From: Paenibacillus sp. NEAU-GSW1
GTDB lineage: Bacteria; Bacillota; Bacilli; Paenibacillales; Paenibacillaceae
Length of the DNA stretch: 64,000 nucleotides
NCBI RefSeq assembly: GCF_009737085.1
Contig: NZ_WOVL01000012.1
Span: 110,076-174,075, forward strand
Direction: 5' to 3'
A program made the position numbers and the translations under genes. Position 1 is the stretch's first letter. Each line of letters starts with the position of its first letter. Shown here one piece after another: positions 9,525 to 18,390 of the stretch. Below the pieces are notes generated by a model that did no database searches, was not told where the DNA came from, and saw nothing but the letters and a program-made list of their open reading frames with translations.

Positions 9525-10181
9525 GTGAAAAGAGTCATTATGCGAGCACAGCTCCTTGAAGGTCTGGAGTCGGAGGGAGTTTCCGCGTTAAATGATGGGG
9601 AACGCGCTTTGCCGTACATTCGCAGCGGACGATGGATGACAGCCGCCGTATTTAAGTGGGAACGGAATCTGTTTCTGTATGTCGAATGCATCGACGAGTC
9701 CGAGGAAGGGGCAGTGAATCCTGAAAGCCTGTTCCCGGAGCTTCATTCTCATCTGGCCGATTGGCCGGGACATCAGACGCCGCGCAAGTGGGTTCCGATG
9801 ATTGATGTTTTTCATTTCAACGCTCCGGCGAACGCCGAGCACTGGCGGCGGAAGGAGAAGGTTGAGCGGCGGGTGGGGCGCGTTGCGCATTTAAAGCCTG
9901 AAATGATGTCCAGCTATATTTATTATCACTATCAGCTGCAAGAGGAGCATGCCTTCTTCGGGCCAAAATACGAAATAATCGCCATGAGCGAAAATTTGCT
10001 GTTCGGCTATCAGGAGTTTCCAGCTGTCGTCGAAGAGCCCGTATTGCCGCGAAAGCTAGCGACATCGGGCACTCCGGCGAATTGGGGCGATTCGCGAATG
10101 GATTTGCATTTTCAGCCGTGGGAGGACGGGCATCTATATTTCAAGCCGGTTGAAACAGTCTTTGCGTATTACGATGAGTAG
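9525..10181 (+). CDS. conserved hypothetical protein, 218 residues
   Basis: I do not recognise a named domain. The protein is soluble, acidic and rich in aromatic residues, with no signal peptide or membrane span. Its C-terminal part repeats short strand-like stretches (HLYFKPVETVFAYYDE at the end). The GTG at 9525 is the likely start because AAGGAGG lies 8 bases upstream; the longer frame from 9504 would overlap that site. It ends 6 bp before the convergent dapA-like gene. It may be an alpha/beta-barrel mutarotase-like protein, but this is only an impression. Confidence 0.7.
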   Translation: MKRVIMRAQLLEGLESEGVSALNDGERALPYIRSGRWMTAAVFKWERNLFLYVECIDESEEGAVNPESLFPELHSHLADWPGHQTPRKWVPMIDVFHFNAPANAEHWRRKEKVERRVGRVAHLKPEMMSSYIYYHYQLQEEHAFFGPKYEIIAMSENLLFGYQEFPAVVEEPVLPRKLATSGTPANWGDSRMDLHFQPWEDGHLYFKPVETVFAYYDE

Positions 10182-10187
10182 CTGCTG

Positions 10188-11084
10188 CTAAGACTGCTGT
10201 TGATTTCCGATTTCGACGGCCAGTTGTCTCCTGAGCTCCTCAGTGATCGGAGTAAGCGGCAAACGGATGAAGTCGCTTGCGATTACGCCTTGTTCGGCGA
10301 GCAGCCACTTGATCGGCGCCGGATTCGGCTCTTGGAACAGGAGGCGGATGAGCGGCAGCAGCCTTCCGAAAGCCTCGCGGGCATCTGGGAGGTTTCCGGC
10401 TTGAAACCGATCATACACCTCGAGAAAAGCATCCGTTCGCACGTTGGCCGAAGCCAGCATGCCGCCCTGCGCCCCGCAGCAGAGCATCGCGAAGAAGCTC
10501 TCGTCTTCACCGCACAGCACCGGCTTTGCTGTATGCCGGGCAAGGCGATTCATTAGTTCGACGCCGCCCGAGCTGTCCTTCATGCCGATAACGCCATCCA
10601 GCTCGAGGACGGAAAGAGCCGTCTCCGCTGTCATGCGAACCCCGGTGCGAGAAGGGATTTCATAGGCGATAACGGGCGTTCCGGTCTCGGCCGCGAGCCG
10701 ATAATGCTCGACAATGCCGGCTTGCGAGGGACGGCTGTAATAGGGAGTGACGACTAGGGCGGCATCCGCCCCAAGCTCGCCGGCCAATTGCGTCCGGATG
10801 ACGGTGGACGCCGTGTCGTTCGTGCCGGTTCCGAGCACGATCGGCACATGCCGCCGCTCGGACCGAACTCGCAGGGCTGCGCTCATCAATGCGCTCATTT
10901 CCTCAAGGGAGACGGTTGGCGATTCTCCTGTCGTCCCGTTAATAACAAGGCCGTGAACGCCGCGATTGAGCATTTCGTCGACATAGCGCTCGAAAGCTTC
11001 CAGATCTAAACCGCCGGCAGGCAGAAATGGCGTAACAATAGGGACGTAAATGCCGCTTAATTGCCGTTCGTTCCAAATAGACAT
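10188..11084 (-). CDS. dihydrodipicolinate synthase family (DapA-like)
   Basis: This 298-residue protein is a class I lyase/aldolase of the DapA/NanA superfamily. It shows GTTGES at 50-55 (substrate carboxylate site), Tyr141 in YEIPSRTG and the Schiff-base Lys169 in GMKDSSGG. In 4-hydroxy-tetrahydrodipicolinate synthases the motif after the tyrosine usually reads NVPSRT or NIPGRT; EIPSRT is a small departure. A stand-alone copy with a divergent LysR gene is often a catabolic paralogue rather than the housekeeping lysine enzyme, so the substrate is open. An AAAGGAG site lies 11 bases before the ATG. Confidence 0.88.
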   Translation of the reverse strand: MSIWNERQLSGIYVPIVTPFLPAGGLDLEAFERYVDEMLNRGVHGLVINGTTGESPTVSLEEMSALMSAALRVRSERRHVPIVLGTGTNDTASTVIRTQLAGELGADAALVVTPYYSRPSQAGIVEHYRLAAETGTPVIAYEIPSRTGVRMTAETALSVLELDGVIGMKDSSGGVELMNRLARHTAKPVLCGEDESFFAMLCCGAQGGMLASANVRTDAFLEVYDRFQAGNLPDAREAFGRLLPLIRLLFQEPNPAPIKWLLAEQGVIASDFIRLPLTPITEELRRQLAVEIGNQQQS

Positions 11085-11241
11085 GTAATCCAGCTCCTTT
11101 TTTCGGCGATGGCGGATATGGCGCAGTGCGATAAGGATTCGCCTCTTGGTAGCTCTACTTTAGCATGTTTGATTTATTGCAGTTATCGATACATTTCGAT
11201 TGATGTCATCAATAATATTGATAATATAGGAGGCGTAATCG
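11085..11241. promoter_or_regulatory. divergent control region, likely LysR site
   Basis: This 157-bp gap between the divergent dapA-like and lysR genes holds TTATCGATACATTTCGATTG and ATCAATAATATTGAT, AT-rich dyads of the T-N11-A type used by LysR regulators. Control of both genes by the LysR protein is inferred from position. Confidence 0.45.
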
Positions 11242-12111
11242 ATGGATCTGGTCTATTTGCATACCTTTCGCGAGGTGGCGCGAAGGAGAAGCATAACGCG
11301 GGCTGCAGATGCGCTGGGCTATGCGCAATCGAGCGTGACGACGCAAATTCAGAAGCTGGAAAAAGAGTACGGCGTTCCCTTGCTCGAACGCTATGGCCGC
11401 CATATGCGCCTTACGCCGCCTGGCGAAGCGCTGCTCAAGCTGGCTTCTCAAATGCTTGAGCTGTACGATCAATCCCGCGAGATTGTTGCGGGATACGCGG
11501 GCGGAACGCTCGTTATCGGGGCGATCGACTCGCTCGCCGCCTACTTTTTGCCGCCTTATTTGCAAAGGCTGCGCGGGTTGTTTCCAGAGCTGAACATTCA
11601 GCTGCATCCGGAGAGCGAATCGGTGCTGTTAAGCAAAGTGAAGGACGGAGAATACGATATCGGCTTGCTGCTCGATGTTAAGCTCGCCGACAGCTCGCTT
11701 CGATGCGAGCTGGTGCGCGAGGAGCCGCTCGTGCTCGTCGCGCCGCCAAGCCATCCGCTTGCCGGGCTGCCGGAGGTCGGGCTAGAAGAGTTGAACGGCG
11801 CAGAGCTGATTATTTCCGAGGAAAGCTGTATCTACCGGGGGATGTTCGATAAAGTGCTGCAACAGGGCGAGGTGGCGTATACCGGCTTGTTCGAGCTCGG
11901 CAACCCCGAGGCTATTAAGCAATGCGTAATTAACGGCCTCGGCATCGCCTTGCTGCCGCAGATGGTCGTTGCCGGAGAGCTCAATGACGGCAAGCTGACG
12001 GAGCTGCCTTTTTCGCATCCGGACATTCGCTTCCATTTGCAGTACGCGGTTCATCCGAAGAAATGGATGTCGCAGCCGCTGCAAGCTTTTATCGATATGC
12101 TGAATGAATAA
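11242..12111 (+). CDS. LysR family transcriptional regulator
   Basis: This 289-residue regulator has an N-terminal winged helix-turn-helix (residues 1-60, with SITRAADALGYAQSSVTTQIQKLE as the core) and a two-lobed periplasmic-binding-like effector domain from about residue 88. It is divergent from the dapA-like gene across 157 bp, the classic arrangement in which a LysR protein controls its neighbour and itself. An AGGAGG site precedes the ATG. The effector is unknown. Confidence 0.93.
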   Translation: MDLVYLHTFREVARRRSITRAADALGYAQSSVTTQIQKLEKEYGVPLLERYGRHMRLTPPGEALLKLASQMLELYDQSREIVAGYAGGTLVIGAIDSLAAYFLPPYLQRLRGLFPELNIQLHPESESVLLSKVKDGEYDIGLLLDVKLADSSLRCELVREEPLVLVAPPSHPLAGLPEVGLEELNGAELIISEESCIYRGMFDKVLQQGEVAYTGLFELGNPEAIKQCVINGLGIALLPQMVVAGELNDGKLTELPFSHPDIRFHLQYAVHPKKWMSQPLQAFIDMLNE

Positions 12112-12136
12112 GTACGCATGCTGTGAGACCGCTGCG

Positions 12137-14254
12137 CTACTCCGGATGATTGACTGTGTCGGCCCCAACTTCATAAGGGGATGTGACGCCTTCGTACATG
12201 AGATGCATGGACATCCCGGTTGCTGCATGGGTAAGGTTATGGCAGTGATCCATCCACAGGCCGGGATTGTCGGCGACGAAGGCGATCTCGTATACATCTC
12301 CCGGCAGAACATCAAGCGTGTCCGACCACCAAGGGCTGCCGGTTGACGGTTCGCCGTTGCGGGAAAGGACGAGCGCATGATGGCCGTGCAGGTGCATCGG
12401 ATGCTCAACCATGCCGCGATTGATGATCGTCGTTTTGACGAGCTCGCCCTCGCGGACCATAAACATCGGCGTATTCGGGAACAGCTCGCCGTTCAGCGTA
12501 TATCGAAGACCGAATTGGCCGTTATAGAAGCCCAGCGAATTGTCGAGGATGAGCTTGAATTCCCGGTCGAAGGCGCTGTTGGCATTAAACGCGGTCTCTG
12601 CGGGTTTGCCGTAGTGAAGCGGGTCGAACGAAGCGCCTTCGCCCTTTACAATTGGCAGTTCGCCATTCCCGTCGCTGCTCATGAGAATGCCGAGCTTTCC
12701 TCCGGCGGCGCCTGGGCCGACGGCCAAATATACCGGAGTTTCCGGCATAACGAACGTCACGTCGAATCGTCCGCCGGTTGTTATCGTTAGGCTGACATCG
12801 CGCAAATCGCCAGGCTCGTTCAATGCAGTGCCGTCGATGGCGGACACTTGGAAATCGGCCCCGATCAGCCGATACGTCTGCCGCACCCAATCGTCGGTGT
12901 TGATAAGCCGCAGACGAACGGGCGTACCTGGAGCGATTGTCATCCGCTCGATGCCGTCGTTTCTGCCGATTGCCATACCTGCGTTATCCCATATATGCGT
13001 CATAACGGCGACGTCCTTCGTTCCTTCAGGCAATCCTTCCGCGGGCTCGACGACCAGCGGGCCGAACAGTCCTTTTTGCACCGCTTCCTTCGATTCCTGA
13101 TGCGAATGGTACCAGAAGGAGCCGGTCTGTTCGGCGATGAAGCGGTACGTATGGCTTTCGCCCGGCATGACTGCGTTTTGTGTCGCGCCGGCCACGCCGT
13201 CCTCGGCATTCGGCACATCCAGGCCATGCCAATGAATGGTGACGCCGCTGTCGATGTTTTTGTTAATAAGCGTAACTTCGACAAGCTGGCCTTGCCGCAT
13301 GCGCAGCTCCGGGCCAGGCGACTGTCCGTTGTAGGTCCAGGCCTCGACTGTCTTGCCCGAGCTGAGCTGGATCGTTTTTTTCTCTGCAGTCAAAGTATAG
13401 GTCACATCGGCCTTTCCCTCTCTAGGTCCGCTTAACTGATCAACCGAGACCGGTGCGGCTGCCGCGCCGGAGGATGCCGTTTGCACGGCTGTTTCGCCAT
13501 GCGGATGGCTGTGTGAAACCATAGAACTTCCTTTGCCGTAATCCATAGTGCCTTCCGCCATCGAAATCTTATCCGCTAGCAAACTGTTTTTCATTGCCAT
13601 ATTGAATGGGAGGAAAGCTATAGCGATGGCAGCAACGAGAATGCCTAGACGGTTGAACAGGCGGCGCCAAGGACGGTTGGGCAGTTCTTCTCCAGTCAGG
13701 CTAACTCGAGAGCTGCGGTTTAAGTGAACCGTCCATAGAGCGAGAACCGCGATCGCGAGAACGATTAGCGGAATTGCTGTATCGAGCATGGAGAACGGGT
13801 GCCTAGATGTCCAGAATAGATAAAATCCAGTCAGCGGGCCTAGAGCGCTGAATTGAAACGGTACGATGAGAGCCGGTTGAGCGGCGCGGCTGCGAAGCCG
13901 AACGTCGAGCGGCTTTTGCAGCTTTCGGTTCGTAGCGATGCGAATGCGCCGCAGACGCGGGTGCGCCGCCATCCACAACAGCAACAGTTGTATAGCTGCA
14001 ATAAGCAGTATTGTCAGCCGATCGGCCCACAGGGCAGCAGTGCCGCTTGCCGTCAAAAGCAGGACAGAGCCAATCACCGCAGCGGCCGGCACAGACAAAA
14101 TAACCGTCCAACGTAAAAGCTGACGAGCTTTTCGGTTCAGACTTTCCTCGGTTTTGCTGTAAACTATTGCCGAGGCTTTATTCCCGGCTATCCAACCGAG
14201 TATAATAGATACTAACAAACTGGCTAATAAGATCGAAATTGCTGTCGTATACAA
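12137..14254 (-). CDS. membrane-anchored multicopper oxidase
   Basis: This 705-residue protein joins about six membrane spans (within residues 1-225) to an extracytoplasmic multicopper oxidase. The four copper motifs are intact: HWHG 341-344, HSH 383-385, HPMHLHGH from 618, and HCHNLTHAATGM from 670, the last supplying the type-1 copper ligands including methionine. A His-rich SHSHPHGE linker lies near 247-254. Such enzymes oxidise Cu(I), Fe(II), Mn(II) or phenols with O2. The start is TTG at 14254, 7 bases after GGGAGG. No copper chaperone or regulator gene is adjacent, so the physiological substrate is not shown. Confidence 0.92.
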   Translation of the reverse strand: MYTTAISILLASLLVSIILGWIAGNKASAIVYSKTEESLNRKARQLLRWTVILSVPAAAVIGSVLLLTASGTAALWADRLTILLIAAIQLLLLWMAAHPRLRRIRIATNRKLQKPLDVRLRSRAAQPALIVPFQFSALGPLTGFYLFWTSRHPFSMLDTAIPLIVLAIAVLALWTVHLNRSSRVSLTGEELPNRPWRRLFNRLGILVAAIAIAFLPFNMAMKNSLLADKISMAEGTMDYGKGSSMVSHSHPHGETAVQTASSGAAAAPVSVDQLSGPREGKADVTYTLTAEKKTIQLSSGKTVEAWTYNGQSPGPELRMRQGQLVEVTLINKNIDSGVTIHWHGLDVPNAEDGVAGATQNAVMPGESHTYRFIAEQTGSFWYHSHQESKEAVQKGLFGPLVVEPAEGLPEGTKDVAVMTHIWDNAGMAIGRNDGIERMTIAPGTPVRLRLINTDDWVRQTYRLIGADFQVSAIDGTALNEPGDLRDVSLTITTGGRFDVTFVMPETPVYLAVGPGAAGGKLGILMSSDGNGELPIVKGEGASFDPLHYGKPAETAFNANSAFDREFKLILDNSLGFYNGQFGLRYTLNGELFPNTPMFMVREGELVKTTIINRGMVEHPMHLHGHHALVLSRNGEPSTGSPWWSDTLDVLPGDVYEIAFVADNPGLWMDHCHNLTHAATGMSMHLMYEGVTSPYEVGADTVNHPE

Positions 14255-14395
14255 AGGTAATCCTCCCTGATGCGCGTTAGTTCATAGCTTTACCCATTGT
14301 ATAACGGACAGTCTGTATCCATAACCGTCCGAGGAATGGCATTTGGCTGGACTAAAGGCGGGGAGTTCAAATTGCTGATGTCAGGAGGTGAGTGC

Positions 14396-14743
14396 ATGTT
14401 GGAGCTTCATGATTTATTTCCGTATTTATTCTCGATCAGTGTCATCTGCTCGTTTGCCTATGCGGCCTATTTTACGCATCAAGCGTTGGAATGGAACGCT
14501 GATCCGTCCCGATCGAAAGTGGTGCGAATATTGCTTATTCCGCTCGTTCAGCAAGTGGACGGAAGCAATCGGTCGCCTCAATGGCTGATCAGCAAAACAA
14601 AACGCAAAGAATCGCCTGACGATGATTCGTCAGACTGTGCAGCCTCGTTATTCGATCATAACCGACCTAATAACGAGGAGGATTTTCACTTATATGAACA
14701 ACCCAAATGCACTCACCGCTTTTTTCAAACGATTTGCGCTTAG
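14396..14743 (+). CDS. MifM-like leader/sensor peptide upstream of yidC
   Basis: This 115-codon frame begins at ATG 14396, 5 bases after AGGAGGTG, and overlaps the first 50 bp of yidC. The peptide has one N-terminal hydrophobic segment (about residues 8-27) and a hydrophilic tail with an acidic SPDDDSSD at 73-80. Those codons (14612-14635) end just before a hairpin that masks the yidC ribosome binding site. In Bacillus subtilis, MifM is a small membrane-targeted arrest peptide before yidC2 whose acidic C-terminal stalls the ribosome when insertion is poor, opening such a hairpin. The layout matches. Sequence similarity to MifM beyond an SP-plus-acidic cluster is weak, so the function is inferred. 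Confidence 0.6.
   Translation: MLELHDLFPYLFSISVICSFAYAAYFTHQALEWNADPSRSKVVRILLIPLVQQVDGSNRSPQWLISKTKRKESPDDDSSDCAASLFDHNRPNNEEDFHLYEQPKCTHRFFQTICA
14616..14681 (+). promoter_or_regulatory. hairpins controlling the yidC ribosome binding site
   Basis: CCTCGTTATT (14643-14652) is a perfect 10-bp complement of AATAACGAGG (14669-14678). The right arm includes most of the GAGGAGG (14675-14681) that serves the yidC ATG at 14694. A second perfect stem, CTGACGA/TCGTCAG (14616-14622 and 14627-14633), lies on the acidic codons of the leader peptide. A ribosome stalled near codons 75-80 would cover the left arm and free the site. The pairing is seen; the mechanism is inferred from MifM/YidC2. Confidence 0.65.
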
Positions 14744-15530
14744 CCCTTACCGAATTGCAGCCGTTATCGCAGTACTGCTCCTGGTGAGCGGCTGCGGTTC
14801 GGCGAGCGGGACGATCGATTCGAGCACGCCGGGCTTTTTCAATCATTACGTCGTGTTCCCGTTCTCGTATTTGATTCAGCATATCGCATCATTTCTGAAC
14901 GACAGCTACGGGCTTGCGATCATTGCGATGACGCTGCTCGTGCGGATCGTGCTGATGCCGCTTATGCTTCGCCAGCACAAAGGTCAAATGGCTATGAAGC
15001 AAAAGATGAACATCATCCAGCCGGAGCTGGCCAAGCTGAAAGAAAAGTACAAGGATAAAACGCCGGAGTCGCAAGCGCAGCTGCAAAAAGAAACGTTGGA
15101 GCTGTACGGCAAGCATAAGTTCAATCCGCTGGCTGTCGGCTGCTTGCCGATGCTGCTGCAGCTGCCGATACTGACCGGTCTCTACTGGGCGATCAAGATG
15201 ACGCCTGAGCTGGCCCAGCATTCCTTCCTATGGTTCCAGCTCGGCGCTCCCGATCATGTATTGCCGTTCCTTGCGGGCATTATCTATTATGTGCAGTTCC
15301 GCGTCTCGCAACTCGGCGTTGATCCAGTGCAGCAGAAGCAAATGGCGTTTGTCGGCTTTCTGTCGCCGGTCATGATGGCGCTGTTCTCTTTCTCCGCTCC
15401 GGCGGCGGTACCGCTTTATTGGGTAATTGGCGGCATATTTATGATTCTGCAGACGCTGCTTGCCAAGCGGATTTATCCGATGCCTTCGCTGCAGGCGCAA
15501 TCCCCGGCAGTTGAAGCCTCGGCAAAATAA
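14694..15530 (+). CDS. yidC: membrane protein insertase YidC/OxaA (YidC2-like)
   Basis: This 278-residue insertase helps membrane proteins enter the bilayer. A lipobox VSGC near residues 29-32 marks it as a lipoprotein, as in SpoIIIJ and YqjG. The family pattern follows: a first span around YLIQHIASFL, the charged cytoplasmic coiled region KGQMAMKQKMNIIQPELAKLKEKYKDKTPESQAQLQKE (a conserved helical hairpin), PMLLQLPILTGLYWAI, and two closing spans. The gene is not next to rpmH/rnpA/jag, so it looks like the second, regulated paralogue. ATG 14694 is favoured over the upstream TTG-type extension because GAGGAGG lies directly before it. Confidence 0.93.
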   Translation: MNNPNALTAFFKRFALSPYRIAAVIAVLLLVSGCGSASGTIDSSTPGFFNHYVVFPFSYLIQHIASFLNDSYGLAIIAMTLLVRIVLMPLMLRQHKGQMAMKQKMNIIQPELAKLKEKYKDKTPESQAQLQKETLELYGKHKFNPLAVGCLPMLLQLPILTGLYWAIKMTPELAQHSFLWFQLGAPDHVLPFLAGIIYYVQFRVSQLGVDPVQQKQMAFVGFLSPVMMALFSFSAPAAVPLYWVIGGIFMILQTLLAKRIYPMPSLQAQSPAVEASAK

Positions 15531-15562
15531 CGTTTAAGGATTAGCGATGAAGATTTCAAAAA

Positions 15563-15602
15563 AATAGCGGTGTAGGGACTATCCCTACATCGCTATTTTT
15601 TA
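15563..15602. terminator. bidirectional terminator between yidC and convergent gene
   Basis: AATAGCG-g-TGTAGGGA (15563-15578) pairs with TCCCTACA-t-CGCTATT (15582-15597), followed by TTTTT and preceded by AAAAAA. It sits in the 85-bp gap between two convergent genes and can serve both. Confidence 0.85.
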
Positions 15603-15615
15603 ATTGACAGGCTTA

Positions 15616-17352
15616 TTAATCTGCTTCCAGCCGATAAGCGGCCCATGCGGAGGGAGCGAGCCTGATCGTATAGATGATGTCCCCGGTTTCCAGTACGGCG
15701 GTTTTGACGGCGGCGGGTGATGAGCCGGCCGCTGTCTGCAATGCCGTCCCGGAAGGAATGGCGATCGACCACGTTTGCGGCACCTGCGCGAAGTTTTCTA
15801 AGATAAACGCTTCGTTATCGTAGGTGAACAAGCCGACGCTCGCAGGCCCTTCAATCCGGTAACGCAGCAGATTGCCTGCAAACACGGAGCGCAGCCTGTT
15901 CAATACCGGCGCAGGCAATTTCCACAGGTCGGCGTAGTTGTCCGGCACGATTAACGAATAAATTTTGCCCTTGCTGTAATTGTCGTACATGAGGATTGGA
16001 ATATTGTTCTGTCCGTTCATCGCGACGATCGACTGCCATGTTCCGTTCGTGCTGTAATCGAAGATCGGATAGCAGATCGGTTCTTCCGACGATGCGAATT
16101 GATCGAATGTGCAGCTGCTCGTCTCAACGGCGAACCGGTTCACAGCCATCGTTTTGCCCGTGCCGCGCAACGTAGTGAATTCTTCGATGCCTTTGCCGGT
16201 CATTTGCGCAATAAAGCCGGAGGTCATGATGATTTCCCCGCCTTCCCGCAAATAGGCTTTCATCTTCTGGATCACGCGTTCATCGCGGGCGGCGTTTGCC
16301 GTAATGAAGAGCGGGCCTTCCTGTTTTAACGGAAAATGCGGCGTCAGCTCCAGCGGAATGCCGAGCATGCCTGCGTAATCGTAGAGATGATCTTCGCCTT
16401 TGGCGTGATGGGGCTCATAGACGAGTGCCCCGACCGGCGATGCGAGCCCGCCCGCAAGCGCGTCTAATTTCTCCAGCTGGAAGCCGAGCGGAGGGAGGTA
16501 AACGCTGTCCTTAAGCAAGGAGTAACAAAATAAAGTCAGTTCCTTCGCTTTGCCGAATACAGTTAAATTGGCTTGCTCCAGGTAATAGTCAATATAGGTG
16601 CAGTCGAGATTGTCGAACCAGCCTCCGCCGTTTCGTCCCGTCGCGAGCCGTTCCATCCAGCGAAGCAAGGAATACGAGGCGTATCTCGGAATATGCTGCT
16701 GGCTAATGGCGGGGTCGCGGGTTTCTGTTCCTGTGTAGACGCCGTCGAACAGCGACGGCTGACTTTCTGTATTGTAACCGGAGGCTTGGTAAGCTTCATT
16801 CCAGTTCGGATATTTGATGACAAGCTTGACGTCCGGGTTGATTGCTTTGGCAGGCTTGCGGATGAGGTTCTCGGAAACCTCCGTCATGAGCTCCAGCCGA
16901 AACTGCTCCCAGGTTCGCTCGCCCTTGGCGGACAAGCAATCGTCGCAGCCGCAATTCGTAAAGAAGAAGTCGTCAAAAATAATTTCGTCGAATACCGATG
17001 CGGCGGTTTCTACCGCTTTCTGAAATTTGGCGCGCGACGGTCTGTCCGTATAGCAAATACCGCCGAACAGCCGATTGTATCCGGGGCGATAAGCGTCGCC
17101 AAGCGTTGGCGTAATGCCGCCTGCCGTCTCGATGCCGCGCGATTCATAGAAATGCTTGAGCTCGAGCAATCTATCTCTGTCCAAACTTATGTCGCCGCGA
17201 TGATTTTCGATATACATCTTGGAGAGCCGAATGTGCTTCTGGAAAAAATCCAATTCTCGCGCGAGCTGCTTCTCATCGCTATCTAGGCAGCCAGCCGTGC
17301 AGTAAATTGCGGTTTTGAAATGGTTGTACGCATCTTGGGTGTTCATCTGCAA
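15616..17352 (-). CDS. glycoside hydrolase-like protein, 578 residues
   Basis: This cytoplasmic protein appears to start with a TIM-barrel-like region. Residues 90-135 contain FGGICYTDRP and the very acidic EIIFDDFFFTNCGCDDC, resembling the barrel strand ends of uncharacterised glycosidases. The middle (about 290-420) looks like a flavodoxin-like or amidotransferase-like domain of the sort that follows the barrel in beta-galactosidase relatives, and the C terminus is beta-rich. There is no signal peptide. The divergent AraC gene 133 bp away supports a role in sugar use. I do not recognise a specific family; the glycosidase reading is an inference from shape and context. Confidence 0.65.
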   Translation of the reverse strand: MQMNTQDAYNHFKTAIYCTAGCLDSDEKQLARELDFFQKHIRLSKMYIENHRGDISLDRDRLLELKHFYESRGIETAGGITPTLGDAYRPGYNRLFGGICYTDRPSRAKFQKAVETAASVFDEIIFDDFFFTNCGCDDCLSAKGERTWEQFRLELMTEVSENLIRKPAKAINPDVKLVIKYPNWNEAYQASGYNTESQPSLFDGVYTGTETRDPAISQQHIPRYASYSLLRWMERLATGRNGGGWFDNLDCTYIDYYLEQANLTVFGKAKELTLFCYSLLKDSVYLPPLGFQLEKLDALAGGLASPVGALVYEPHHAKGEDHLYDYAGMLGIPLELTPHFPLKQEGPLFITANAARDERVIQKMKAYLREGGEIIMTSGFIAQMTGKGIEEFTTLRGTGKTMAVNRFAVETSSCTFDQFASSEEPICYPIFDYSTNGTWQSIVAMNGQNNIPILMYDNYSKGKIYSLIVPDNYADLWKLPAPVLNRLRSVFAGNLLRYRIEGPASVGLFTYDNEAFILENFAQVPQTWSIAIPSGTALQTAAGSSPAAVKTAVLETGDIIYTIRLAPSAWAAYRLEAD

Positions 17353-17430
17353 TACCTCCTTTATACCACCGATTATAGATGCTATACTTAAGGGGATGTA
17401 TTATTCTGACAACTAAAACTATTAAGTTTG

Positions 17431-17470
17431 AAACTTTTTAAAAAGCCGTTTTGCTGCGTAAAACTTTTTA
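17431..17470. promoter_or_regulatory. 10-bp direct repeat, possible AraC-type site
   Basis: AAACTTTTTA occurs at 17431-17440 and again at 17461-17470, 30 bp apart, in the divergent region just before the AraC gene. AraC-family proteins bind direct repeats spaced by whole helical turns. The second copy touches the ribosome binding site, which would suit self-repression. The role is inferred. Confidence 0.4.
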
Positions 17471-17485
17471 GGAGCTATCGATTCT

Positions 17486-18382
17486 ATGCAAGTAATCTCA
17501 TTCAACGCGCTGCCGCTGCCGTACTACATTTACAGCGGCTATTCCCTTGCTGGTCCCGGTCGCAAGCACCCGGAGCGGTATGCGGTAGGCGAATTTGACT
17601 TGCTTGTTGTCAAACAAGGCTGTCTTTATATCGGGGAAGAGGATCGGCGCTACGAGCTGTCGGCGGGTCATGCGCTTATTTTACGGCCTGATTTGCATCA
17701 TTATCCGACAGAGGGATGCCGGGAAACGACCGCCTCCTATTGGCTGCATTTTCAGACGGCAGGCTCGTGGAGCGTGTCGGGCGAAGAGGCTGAGGAGCAG
17801 GAGCGCTCGGACGGAATTGCAGAGCATCCATTCCGCAAACGGCAATTTCGGCTCGATATTCCGCAGTTCGCAAGAATCGCCCAGCCGGCAGTGATGTACG
17901 GATTGCTGGAGCAAATCGTCTCGAATGAGCGGCACTCGCATCTGGATGCGGTCCGTTGGAAGCAGCAGCTGCTGTTTCAGGAAATATTGCAGCTGCTCGG
18001 CGCGTCGCTGGAAGGGGAGGCGCCTAGTCCAGGCGCCGAGGTTGCGGTGAGAGCCGCTTCCTGCCTTCGCTCCCGATATCGGGAGCCGATCACGTCGAAG
18101 GAGCTGGGCATCTGCCTCAATTTTCATCCTGTCTATATCGCCAGATGCATGCAGAAGCAATTCGGCTGCTCGCCAATGGAATACTTGCTTCGCTATCGGC
18201 TTGAGCAAGCGCGTCAATTGCTGCTGCATACTGATATCTCGATTCATCAAATCGCGGTATCAGTCGGTTTTCAGCAGGCCGCTTACTTTACCGCTTGCTT
18301 CGGCAAGCGGGAGGGCATTACGCCCCGCGAATACCGACAGCGGTATGCTGACAGCGGCAGGAAGCCGACTTTTCCGCGCTGA
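17486..18382 (+). CDS. AraC family transcriptional regulator
   Basis: This 298-residue regulator has an N-terminal cupin-like sensing domain (about 15-110, with HPERYAVGEFDLLVVKQGCLYIGEEDRRYELSAG-type beta strands and the DLHHYPTEG loop) and a C-terminal pair of helix-turn-helices (about 190-290). The second HTH contains the signature HQIAVSVGFQQAAYFTACFGKREGITPREYRQ. It is divergent from the glycosidase-like gene and probably controls it in response to a sugar. AGGAG lies 11 bases before the ATG. Confidence 0.93.
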   Translation: MQVISFNALPLPYYIYSGYSLAGPGRKHPERYAVGEFDLLVVKQGCLYIGEEDRRYELSAGHALILRPDLHHYPTEGCRETTASYWLHFQTAGSWSVSGEEAEEQERSDGIAEHPFRKRQFRLDIPQFARIAQPAVMYGLLEQIVSNERHSHLDAVRWKQQLLFQEILQLLGASLEGEAPSPGAEVAVRAASCLRSRYREPITSKELGICLNFHPVYIARCMQKQFGCSPMEYLLRYRLEQARQLLLHTDISIHQIAVSVGFQQAAYFTACFGKREGITPREYRQRYADSGRKPTFPR

Positions 18383-18390
18383 AGTATCCG

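Noticed and set aside
14297..14395. Upstream extension of the leader frame before yidC
   Set aside because: AGGAGGTG at 14383-14390 points to ATG 14396; the extension has no ribosome site.
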